Assembly (NCBI GenBank): GCA_902806435.1
Contig: CADCWO010000165.1
Location: 1 to 64,000, forward strand
DNA length: 64,000 bases
Direction of reading: 5' to 3'
From: an uncultured Synechococcales cyanobacterium
GTDB lineage: Bacteria; Cyanobacteriota; Cyanobacteriia; Thermosynechococcales; Thermosynechococcaceae
Below are positions 56,820 to 64,000 of the stretch, piece after piece. The position numbers and the translations under genes are program-made. Numbering within the stretch: position 1 is the first letter of the stretch; every line of letters begins with the position of its first letter. Under the pieces are notes generated by a model, which saw only the letters and a list, made by a program, of their open reading frames with translations, did no database searches and was not told where the DNA came from.

Positions 56820-57716
56820 TCAAGTGTTACGCACTATACTTTCCGGTTTTACCAGGGGAGAACATCCTGGCGGAGCAGGGAAGGTTACACGTTGCACCTC
56901 AGGGATATAACCTAACCACCGCAGTGATAACTGGGCAAACTGTTCTGGGCACCCACTAACGTAAAACGTAGTTGGCTGAGCCGCTCGCTGGCTAGGGATG
57001 CCAAGCAACTGTAGCCTCTGGGCAGCAGAGGCGACAACATGAACTGCCGGGTTGATTTGCTGCACTGATCGCGGCAGTATCGTTTGGATGATGGGGGCCA
57101 AGTGAGGATAGTGGGTACAGCCATAAATCAGCGTATCAATCTGTTGCTGGAGTAAAGGGTGAAGGTATTCCCGTGCCACCTGCACAGTGTACGGGTCATG
57201 AACCCGATTTGTTTCAATCAAGGGAACAAATTCTGGGCAACCTACCTGCCAAACCTCAGCACTGGGGTCGATTTCTTGAATCGCTCGCCGGTAACTATTG
57301 CTGTGCACCGTAGCGGGAGTGGCAATCACGCCAATCCGCTTGCCTTGCTGAACCGCAGCCCGTGCCCCAGGTAGAACCACACCCAGGATGGGGATATTGT
57401 ATTCATGCCGCATAATCTCTAAGGCTAGGGCTGAGCTAGTGTTGCAAGCCATGATTGCCATTTTCACGCCCATCTCTTGGACCATCCAGGTAAGAATCTG
57501 GCGCACAAAGAAAAGAATCTCAGGCTGAGAGCGGGTACCGTAGGGCAAATTGGCGGTATCGCCAAAGTAAAGGATAGATTCGCCAGGCAGTTTGCGGTGG
57601 AGTTCTTTGAGAACTGTTAACCCCCCAACACCACTGTCAAACACGCCAATAGGTGATGGCTGAATAGAGCCTGGAACGGGTGACGGCTCCAACAAGTTCA
57701 AATCAAAACTAGACAC
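56820..57716 (-). CDS. murI: Glutamate racemase
   Basis: The 298-residue enzyme supplies D-glutamate for peptidoglycan. It starts at GTG 57716 with a GGGGGAG ribosome site. The catalytic cysteines are in ACNTSSA (Cys91) and YGCTHYP (about 199). GVFDSGVGG at about 24-32 is family-typical. Its N-terminus has about 20 extra residues. It lies between amiC and the GCS2 gene on the same strand. Confidence 0.94.
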   Translation of the reverse strand: MSSFDLNLLEPSPVPGSIQPSPIGVFDSGVGGLTVLKELHRKLPGESILYFGDTANLPYGTRSQPEILFFVRQILTWMVQEMGVKMAIMACNTSSALALEIMRHEYNIPILGVVLPGARAAVQQGKRIGVIATPATVHSNSYRRAIQEIDPSAEVWQVGCPEFVPLIETNRVHDPYTVQVAREYLHPLLQQQIDTLIYGCTHYPHLAPIIQTILPRSVQQINPAVHVVASAAQRLQLLGIPSQRAAQPTTFYVSGCPEQFAQLSLRWLGYIPEVQRVTFPAPPGCSPLVKPESIVRNT

Positions 57717-57844
57717 AAGTTCTCCCCCACCACCAAATTAGACACTGAAGCAGCATTTTCCTTCAGAAAGGCTCCCTAGAATTATTCCCTAAGCTGGGTT
57801 TATTGCCAAATGGTTGCTGATTGATCCAGCTTTAACCCCTAGGG

Positions 57845-59509
57845 TTAGCGGTTCTGTAAGTACTGAAGAATCCCTCTGGCGATCGCAGCCGCCATCTGGC
57901 GCTGAAAATCAGGATTACCCAGCCTAGGAGCATCTTCTGCCCCGGTGACAAACCCCGTTTCAACTAAAACTGCAGGCATTGAAGTCTTGCGCAATACATA
58001 AAACCGGGCCCGTCGGACACTGCGATCGCGGGTGCCCGTACCTTGGAGGATATTAGCATGGATGATTTGGGCCAGGCGCCCTCCATTGGAGTAATAGTAG
58101 GTTTCCAGACCACTAATATCTGTACGGCTGAGGTTGATCGCGTTGGCATGAATACTGACAAAGGCAGCAGCATTCACTTGCTCAGCCAGCGCGACGCGGG
58201 GCGGTAAATCGACATCGCGGATGTCGTCGGTGCGAGTTAATACTGCCTGCACACCTTGTTTTTCGAGCAAACTCGCCACCTCCAGGGCGATCGGAAACAC
58301 CACGTTTTTTTCTTGCAAGCCACCAATTCCAATCGCCCCAGGGTCAGGGCCGCCATGGCCAGGGTCAATAACCACCACTGCCCGTGTTACAGGGGGCTGA
58401 CCAATCGGCAGCGCAGTAGCAGGTGCTGGAGCAGGGACAGCAGGGGCAATTAAAGGCTGCTGCTGGGGTTGTGAGATAACAGCAGGTGCTGGAGCAGGAA
58501 TCGGTGCTCGGATTATTCTGGGTGGCCTGTTGGGCAGGATGACCGGACGCTGGGTGTCCACCCTAGCAGCGATTGCCGTCGTTGATCCCTGTGGCTGAGG
58601 GAGACGGGCGGGCAACTGAACAGATTGATTTGATGAGGCGGGCAGTAAGCTAAAGCTGGCACGCCGTTCCAGCCCCCCTGGAGAGGTAACTCTGCCTTTT
58701 GGTAAGACAATGACCCCCCCTCGGCTAACGCTGGCTTGCCAATCCGGGCTGTTTTTGGCAACCTCTAGGGTAAACCGGGCCGTTGGGGGTAAGGTCTGCT
58801 GGGTGGCTCGCAACCGGCCTACGCCCAACTGATTAACTGAAAAGGCTGTGCCTGCTAAACGGTAAAACAGGGCTGCTCCCTTCAGGTCAATCGTGATCTG
58901 TTGGCGATCGCGGCTGCGGGTTACCTCCACCTTCTCAGGAGCAACACCCCTAGTATTGATAAACAATCCATCAGGGGTGACGCGGACATTATCAATCTGG
59001 GTACTGGCAGTAGCTAAAAATGCTTTGTTGCTCGGGGGCAGCTCACGAGTCAACGAATTAAAAGATGGTTTGCGGCTTGGCTGTGGAGCACGAGCTAGCT
59101 GAGCAGGAGGTGATGCCAAGCCCAGGAGCTGCGGTTGCGGTATCTGAACGGACCAACGCGTCGGTGATTCTCCTTGAACTTTAACCTGCTGGGGGTCGAG
59201 GGTATATCCAGAAGCTAGCTCAATCACCAGCCGGGTCGTTTGGTTGTCAAATTGGCCAATCCGCATCGAACGAATCGTTCTACCCAGACTTTGCCGGATG
59301 GCGGGTCGTCCTAGCGTCACACCCGGCAGATCAATAACTAATCGGGTGGGATTCACAATCATTTGGGCTCGTGGTTGAACCCCTTCATTTGTGATGAAAT
59401 CTAGCCGATTTTGATTGACATCAAAATTCCAGGATTGTAACTCGGCAGCCGAGGCAGTCGAGGAAATCAAAAAAGCACCCAGACTGGGTAGTAGCCAACG
59501 TCGTTTCAA
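57845..59509 (-). CDS. amiC: N-acetylmuramoyl-L-alanine amidase with AMIN domain
   Basis: This 554-residue exported amidase separates daughter-cell walls. A short signal peptide (about 5-22) is followed by one or two AMIN domains (about 25-275) that target the septum, a Pro/Ala-rich linker (about 325-372) and the zinc amidase domain: IDPGHGG at about 381-387, EKNV near 402, SIHANA and ETGFVTG. The start is TTG 59509 after GAGGAGA. It lies upstream of murI with a 128-bp gap. Confidence 0.9.
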   Translation of the reverse strand: MKRRWLLPSLGAFLISSTASAAELQSWNFDVNQNRLDFITNEGVQPRAQMIVNPTRLVIDLPGVTLGRPAIRQSLGRTIRSMRIGQFDNQTTRLVIELASGYTLDPQQVKVQGESPTRWSVQIPQPQLLGLASPPAQLARAPQPSRKPSFNSLTRELPPSNKAFLATASTQIDNVRVTPDGLFINTRGVAPEKVEVTRSRDRQQITIDLKGAALFYRLAGTAFSVNQLGVGRLRATQQTLPPTARFTLEVAKNSPDWQASVSRGGVIVLPKGRVTSPGGLERRASFSLLPASSNQSVQLPARLPQPQGSTTAIAARVDTQRPVILPNRPPRIIRAPIPAPAPAVISQPQQQPLIAPAVPAPAPATALPIGQPPVTRAVVVIDPGHGGPDPGAIGIGGLQEKNVVFPIALEVASLLEKQGVQAVLTRTDDIRDVDLPPRVALAEQVNAAAFVSIHANAINLSRTDISGLETYYYSNGGRLAQIIHANILQGTGTRDRSVRRARFYVLRKTSMPAVLVETGFVTGAEDAPRLGNPDFQRQMAAAIARGILQYLQNR

Positions 59510-59691
59510 AGCAATGTCTCCTCGCGCAGTTACTTTAGGCCAGAGCTGCCACAGTTAGAATCTCCGTTATATGAGGCCAACAGTCATTTTAATGACATGT
59601 CTTCAGCCGTTGCTAATTGTCACATCATATATAGATCCAGATAGTCTGGCTCTATTCATATCTCAACTGAGGATTGAGGACGTCTAAAAGG

Positions 59692-61209
59692 CTACTCAAG
59701 TTTCAGCTCAGGCTCTTTTGGGGATTCGATCGCCATTGATTCCGGCAAGTTGGTTGGTAGGATTACAGTGTCAAAGTTGGCTCCGGACAATTCTGGTGCG
59801 CTGGGAGTAGCAGTAACACCTCGTTGGAACGCAACACGCAACAGCGGCGGAGCCATGAAGGTAGTTAAAATTACCATCACGACGATCGCCGCCTCTAAAG
59901 GCTTACTGAGTATCCCACTAGCGGACCCTACACCGGCGAAGATTAGACCAACTTCCCCTCTGGGGATCATCCCTATCCCAATCGCCACTCGATTGATCTG
60001 GGGATAACCAAACACAGCTATGCCCGTCACCACCTTCCCTAGAATTGCCACAACAATCAAGAAGACAGCCATCACTAATCCCTCACGGTTGCTGGGGATT
60101 GCCGGATTCAAAACACTGAGATCAGTCCTGGCGCCGACGCTGACGAAGAAAATGGGCACCAGCATATCGGCAACCGGGATCACTTGCGCTTTTAGTTCCT
60201 GTTGCTTCTCGGTTTCTGCCAAGACAAGGCCAGCGGTAAAGGCTCCTAGAATTGCTTCTAGATGAATAGCGGCGGCAATGTAGGACAGCACAAACGCAAA
60301 AATTAAGGCACTGATCAGCAGTTCGCCGCGGGTCTGCAATCGGTTGACTAGAGCTACAAATAGCGGGCTGCACCAGCGACCGAGAATAATTGTTCCAATC
60401 AAAAATGCTGTGGAACTGAGGATTAAGTAGACCACGTTTGCAACTTCTATCTCTCCGGTCTTAGCTAAACTTGCCACCACGGCCAAGACAATAATGCCCA
60501 AGACATCATCGAGAACCGCTGCCCCAATGATGATTTGCCCCTCCTTTGAGCTAAGTTGTCGGATTTCTGCTAACACCTTGGCAGTGATTCCAATACTGGT
60601 CGCAGTCAGGGCGGCCCCAGCAAAGACAGCTGGAATTGTCGGGGTCCCAAATAGCGCAATCAACCCCAGGGTAGCAGCGGTAAAGGGGGTGACCACGCCC
60701 ACAACGGCAACGACAGCAGCTTGCGGTCCCACCCGGATCAGTTCTTTGAGATTCGACTCTAGGCCAATTTCAAACAACAGAATGACAACCCCTAGCTCCG
60801 CTAGGACAGAAATTACCTGACTGTAATTTTCAAACGCAGCGATCGCAACGGCCGCAGTTGTGCCCGTGGTCATCTGTAGAAACGTTGCCAATGGTGGTGC
60901 CGGGAGATCTACGCCGCTCTCGAAAAACACCAACAGCTTGCAGGCTGAAAGCCCTACCACCACTCCTCCCACGAGTTCGCCTAAAACTGGCGGCAGGCTA
61001 ATGCGGGCACAGACTTCGCCCCCGATTTTGCTGGCTAGATAGATCACCACTAAACTCAACAACACCCCAGCCAAGATTAGAGGACCCGTTTCTGCCCTTG
61101 TTACTACTGAATCAACGGTGGCTAAAGGCATCCTAGTCAAAGCATGGGAGATAATAGCAGGCAACCCCAGGGGGGAAATCAAAGTGGGCATGGCTGTCCA
61201 AGAAATCAT
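59692..61209 (-). CDS. Cation:proton antiporter (CPA2 family, KefB/NapA-like)
   Basis: The 505-residue membrane protein has about 12-13 helices. The core motifs are PPVLGELVGGVVVG in the second helix region and, in the fifth, the ion-binding AAVLDDVLG near 225-233. The N-terminal extension of about 45 residues is hydrophobic and may be an extra helix. There is no C-terminal TrkA-N domain. It exchanges Na+ or K+ for H+. The ion cannot be assigned from sequence. Confidence 0.85.
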   Translation of the reverse strand: MISWTAMPTLISPLGLPAIISHALTRMPLATVDSVVTRAETGPLILAGVLLSLVVIYLASKIGGEVCARISLPPVLGELVGGVVVGLSACKLLVFFESGVDLPAPPLATFLQMTTGTTAAVAIAAFENYSQVISVLAELGVVILLFEIGLESNLKELIRVGPQAAVVAVVGVVTPFTAATLGLIALFGTPTIPAVFAGAALTATSIGITAKVLAEIRQLSSKEGQIIIGAAVLDDVLGIIVLAVVASLAKTGEIEVANVVYLILSSTAFLIGTIILGRWCSPLFVALVNRLQTRGELLISALIFAFVLSYIAAAIHLEAILGAFTAGLVLAETEKQQELKAQVIPVADMLVPIFFVSVGARTDLSVLNPAIPSNREGLVMAVFLIVVAILGKVVTGIAVFGYPQINRVAIGIGMIPRGEVGLIFAGVGSASGILSKPLEAAIVVMVILTTFMAPPLLRVAFQRGVTATPSAPELSGANFDTVILPTNLPESMAIESPKEPELKLE

Positions 61210-61280
61210 GGTGTTTACTCTACAGGCTTTCAGCTACGTTTGGCATAAGGGCTCAAGCCAAAAACTGGGAGAGCGATCGC

Positions 61281-62093
61281 CTAGGTAAAGACTCGATGCT
61301 CTAGACTCGGCATCTGCCGCCGAACTTGCTCGAGCCGAGCGGGCTCGATCGCCGCAATTGCCACGCCTGGCTTGTCACCAGCATCTGCCAGAATGACTCC
61401 CCAGGGGTCAACAATCATCGCATGCCCGTGGGATTGCCGCCGGGTGTTGTGCCAACCAGTTTGGGCTGGAGCAATCACATAACTTGTATTTTCAATCGCC
61501 CGCGCCTGCAGCAATACTTGCCAGTGGTCCTTGCCGGTGTAGGCTGTGAAGGTAGCTGGTACAAATAGAACATTGGCCCCCGCGATCGTCATAGAACGAT
61601 AAAGCTCTGGAAAACGAACATCGTAACAGACTGATAACCCAATATTGCCCAGTTCTGCCGATCCATGCACAGGCGGAATTTGGGTTCCTGCTAAAACCAT
61701 TTGGGACTCAGAGTAGGTGTTGCCGTCTGGTAAGTTGACATCAAATAAGTGCGCTTTTTTATAGCGGGCGATTTCTTCTCCATTTGCATTAACTAGCAGT
61801 GCGGTATTGTAAACTTTGCCGCCGCTGGCAGGTACGGGAAAGCCACCACCCAAAAGTGTGACCTGAAATCTTTGGGCCATTGTTTTGAGAAACTTTTCGC
61901 TTTCGCGGCCTAGGACTTCTGCCTGAGCAAGCTTGGCCGCTTCATCCCCTAGAAAAGAGAAGTTCTCGGGCAAACCAACTAATTCTGCTCCTTGGCGAAC
62001 CGCAAGTTCGATCAAGTCTTCTGCCTGAGCTAAATTCTTCTCCAGGTCAGGTAGGCTAGTCATTTGAATTGCAGCGGCGAGGTAAGACTTCAT
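61281..62093 (-). CDS. Nitrilase/Nit family carbon-nitrogen hydrolase
   Basis: The 270-residue enzyme has the catalytic triad Glu43 (LPENFSF), Lys112 (YKKAHLFD) and Cys155 (SVCYDVRFPE). It resembles Nit1-type deaminated-glutathione amidases, which repair glutathione transamination products. It is probably a housekeeping amidase. It stands alone, separated from the antiporter gene by 71 bp. Confidence 0.9.
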   Translation of the reverse strand: MKSYLAAAIQMTSLPDLEKNLAQAEDLIELAVRQGAELVGLPENFSFLGDEAAKLAQAEVLGRESEKFLKTMAQRFQVTLLGGGFPVPASGGKVYNTALLVNANGEEIARYKKAHLFDVNLPDGNTYSESQMVLAGTQIPPVHGSAELGNIGLSVCYDVRFPELYRSMTIAGANVLFVPATFTAYTGKDHWQVLLQARAIENTSYVIAPAQTGWHNTRRQSHGHAMIVDPWGVILADAGDKPGVAIAAIEPARLEQVRRQMPSLEHRVFT

Positions 62094-62290
62094 AGGCTAA
62101 TCTTTAGATACTTTGAATACTCAGGAGCATAGGTTGATCGTAAACTTTGTTTGGCTCAACTCGTCAAGCATGCTCAGCACAACTCTTGAGCTTGCGATCG
62201 CCTAGGCGCGACCATAGAAATGACCCTAGAGGATTAACCTGCTAGGGCCAGAATTTAAGAAGTAAACTTTAACGGGGCGATAAAAATCGC

Positions 62291-62497
62291 TTATTTCAAT
62301 AAGCTTTGGCGAGAAACATACTTTTCAAAAGTAGCTTGAGTTTGGTGTAATAGTTCTTCTCGGCTATCAGCAGCGCGAGTCAAGGTGGGGACTAAATTGC
62401 GCGCCTGTAACGTCATATGGAGCTGGAGGTGAGCCACATACTCGCTGAAGTCTTCACGAGAAAGCTTGTTTGAGACTTGGTTTGATTGCACGTGCAA
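62291..62497 (-). CDS. Small hypothetical protein
   Basis: The 68-residue product is not recognised. TTG at 62497 has an AAGGAG ribosome site six bases upstream; a GTG two codons later is an alternative. The sequence is helical and polar (FSEYVAHLQLHMTLQARNLV), with a C-terminal EKYVSRQSLLK. It has no signal peptide. The good start context makes it likely to be a gene. Confidence 0.5.
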   Translation of the reverse strand: MHVQSNQVSNKLSREDFSEYVAHLQLHMTLQARNLVPTLTRAADSREELLHQTQATFEKYVSRQSLLK

Positions 62498-62895
62498 AGT
62501 GTTCTCCTTCCCTAAAGCTGTGTACGGAACCGTTATAAGAACCTACCATCTGCTGCTGGTATAGTTTTGATTTCGCAATGAAGTGTAATCCTTATCCCCT
62601 TACAATGTTGAGAAAAGTAAATTTCGACAGCTCAAGACTTACAACTAGCGAATGGTTTAGCTCGCTCAGAATGCTAGAAACTTGGAAATTACTGCGGTCT
62701 TGACTAGAACGGAAACGAGATCAATGGCTAACCGCTTGATTTATCCTAGCGAATCTCTAGCAGCGCTTCTGTGCTTAATAAGGCGCAAAGGCTAGCGATG
62801 AACACTTAAGAGGTCGATAACTCTTTAAAGTAAGTCCAAGGCTGAACACCTTATGATCCAAATTATTCCTTCCAGCAATTAGTCTGACCATTAGA
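62498..62895. other. Gap before GNAT gene, no feature found
   Basis: This 398-bp stretch has no convincing open frame, hairpin or repeat. A 23-codon frame at about 62724 is too short to call. It may hold promoters for the two flanking divergent genes. Confidence 0.4.
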
Positions 62896-63381
62896 ATGGA
62901 GCATCCACCCTTTCGATTCCATGAAGGTTTAGCACTTCAGCCAACGGCTCAACCCTCGTTCACCGAACTGCAACAACTACAGGCTTTGTTTCAAACAGCA
63001 GCCTTTTGGGCAGAAAATCGGCGGATAGAAGATTTAGCAATAGCGATCGCCCATAGTAAGCCCGTTTATACTATCTGGCAGGAAGCCCAACTAATCGGGT
63101 TTGCGCGGGCTACTTCAGATGGGGTCTACCGGGCAACCATTTGGGATGTAGTAATTCACCCCAGCTATCGAGGTGCTGGTCTAGGGCGCAAGTTGGTCGA
63201 AACTATGCTGACCCACCCCCACCTCAACCGGGTTGAGCGGGTATATCTTGTGACTACTTACCAGCAGCATTTCTACGAGGGCCTCGGGTTTCAACAAAAT
63301 TCAAGCACGACGATGGTCCGGCATTATCAGCCAGCTGCTCATCCAACGACAATAACCGCAGAAGCCTCAAGCCCCAGTTGA
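62896..63381 (+). CDS. GNAT family N-acetyltransferase
   Basis: The 161-residue acyltransferase has the acetyl-CoA motif A YRGAGLGRKL at 91-100 (R/QxxGxG/A), preceded by WDVVIHPS and followed by VERVYLVTT and HFYEGLGF. It resembles the plastid/cyanobacterial GNAT (Ycf52-type) proteins. The substrate is unknown. It is convergent with the DUF6737-like gene. Confidence 0.87.
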   Translation: MEHPPFRFHEGLALQPTAQPSFTELQQLQALFQTAAFWAENRRIEDLAIAIAHSKPVYTIWQEAQLIGFARATSDGVYRATIWDVVIHPSYRGAGLGRKLVETMLTHPHLNRVERVYLVTTYQQHFYEGLGFQQNSSTTMVRHYQPAAHPTTITAEASSPS

Positions 63382-63405
63382 TCCAAACTCGACCCCGTCA
63401 GCTCC

Positions 63406-63636
63406 CTAGGGATGTGGGTCATTAACAGTCTGGGTAACGCTATGACTCACCACAATCTGGGGCCAGATAATTAAAAAGAAACCCATCCAGGCCAATATTG
63501 GAGCGGCAACTACAGCCGTCAACCAGAGCCGGTGGAATCCGAGCCAACTCAGCCCAATTAAGGTCGTACCCGTCAGCAAAATGGACCAAGGCTGACACCA
63601 CCAGGGTTTATGACTCCAAGCACTCTCTGATTCCAT
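63406..63636 (-). CDS. Small membrane protein, DUF6737-like
   Basis: The 76-residue protein has a W-rich motif KPWWCQPWSILLTG at about 10-23 and two hydrophobic helices (17-36, 40-60). The pattern matches my memory of the cyanobacterial DUF6737 family. It starts 3 bp after the ndhM stop, so the two form an operon. It may be an NDH-1 or thylakoid accessory protein, from position only. Confidence 0.65.
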   Translation of the reverse strand: MESESAWSHKPWWCQPWSILLTGTTLIGLSWLGFHRLWLTAVVAAPILAWMGFFLIIWPQIVVSHSVTQTVNDPHP

Positions 63637-63639
63637 AGG

Positions 63640-64000
63640 TTAATAGTCAGATGAGGGTAAATCGGCAGAAACAACCCTAGGTACGCCCATGCTGAAGTTG
63701 CGAACCCGGCTATTGAGGTTGTAGCTGATCTGACCCTTTTGCAAGAGCGATCGCACAAAATGCTCTAAGTCAGAGCCAATTCGTCTCAAGTTATAGTCCG
63801 TCAGATCCTCACCACTGTAGGACTCTACTAAGTCATCAAACTTCCGGTAAACCTGCTGCAAGGTATCATCATCCCAGTTCAGCTCATTGTCTGGATCAAC
63901 ATCCAGGGTCAAGACGTGGTTACTAGGCTGAAACTCATTATTCATAACCTCAGCCGTAAAAATACGAATGTGGCGAGTTGTTGACTTCAAGAGCGGCGGA
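63640..64000 (-). CDS. ndhM: NAD(P)H-quinone oxidoreductase subunit M (5' end cut off)
   Basis: This subunit of the cyanobacterial/plastid NDH-1 complex reads KSTTRHIRIFTAEV ... DYNLRRIGSDLEHFVRSLLQ ... SYNLNSRVRNFSMGVP, a clear NdhM sequence. The frame stays open (PPLLKSTTRH) to the last base, and no ATG occurs before the edge, so the start lies just beyond 64000. The TTG at 63990 is a Leu codon inside the protein rather than a start. It is followed by the DUF6737-like gene. Confidence 0.9.
   Translation of the reverse strand, partial: PPLLKSTTRHIRIFTAEVMNNEFQPSNHVLTLDVDPDNELNWDDDTLQQVYRKFDDLVESYSGEDLTDYNLRRIGSDLEHFVRSLLQKGQISYNLNSRVRNFSMGVPRVVSADLPSSDY

Overview
The window is chromosomal DNA from a cyanobacterium. 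The HIP1 octamer GCGATCGC occurs throughout, and several genes are specific to or characteristic of oxygenic phototrophs: rpaB, ndhM, petL, a ycf46-type AAA ATPase, the DUF3593/DUF2499 pair, a plastoquinone-type chorismate lyase, a carotenoid oxygenase and a CtaA-like copper ATPase. No rRNA, tRNA, CRISPR array, phage or intact insertion sequence was seen. The sequence alone does not fix the genus.

Layout. Positions 1-8,400 hold a small unknown gene, a HIP1-rich gap, cobN (cobaltochelatase), a degenerate metallo-beta-lactamase-fold protein, a site-2 protease and a RibD-like reductase. Positions 8,400-16,200 hold DUF1361, ArsS, a YbhB-like protein, DAHP synthase, DUF3593/DUF2499, csaB, a small secreted protein and a membrane protein/SemiSWEET pair. 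Positions 16,600-24,800 hold ppk1, a membrane GTPase, a Crp/Fnr regulator, a methyltransferase and an ArsA/Get3 ATPase with an Hsp20-like tail.

Positions 24,800-33,000 are the replication-origin neighbourhood: dnaN, an oriC with ten DnaA boxes, dnaA, and the operon rpmH-rnpA-PH-yidC-jag-yceD-ycf46. Transcription diverges between dnaA and rpmH. Positions 33,000-45,600 hold an SH3 protein, a Uma2 remnant, petL (31 codons), two ABC exporters, a glycosyltransferase, a CDF metal transporter, holB-tmk and a copper P-type ATPase.

Positions 46,000-54,100 hold chorismate lyase, yraN, a pentapeptide protein, dnaG, rpaB divergent from radA, and a carotenoid oxygenase. Positions 54,100-64,000 hold a TetR/NTF2-like divergent pair with two tandem operator-like repeats, a GCS2 ligase, murI, amiC, a cation/proton antiporter, a nitrilase, a GNAT acetyltransferase, a DUF6737-like protein and ndhM, which runs off the right edge.

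The functional clusters are replication (dnaA, dnaN, holB, tmk, dnaG, radA), ribosome/RNA/membrane biogenesis (rpmH, rnpA, yidC, jag, yceD), envelope (csaB, murI, amiC, GT2, ABC exporters), metals (CtaA, CDF, ArsS, cobN) and photosynthetic electron transport (ndhM, petL, chorismate lyase). I found no convincing new multi-gene system. The most notable observations are the inverted-repeat origin, a metal-ligand-less MBL protein, the tandem TetR operators, an Ig-like insert in YidC, and short genes (petL and a 29-codon membrane ORF) that are easy to overlook.
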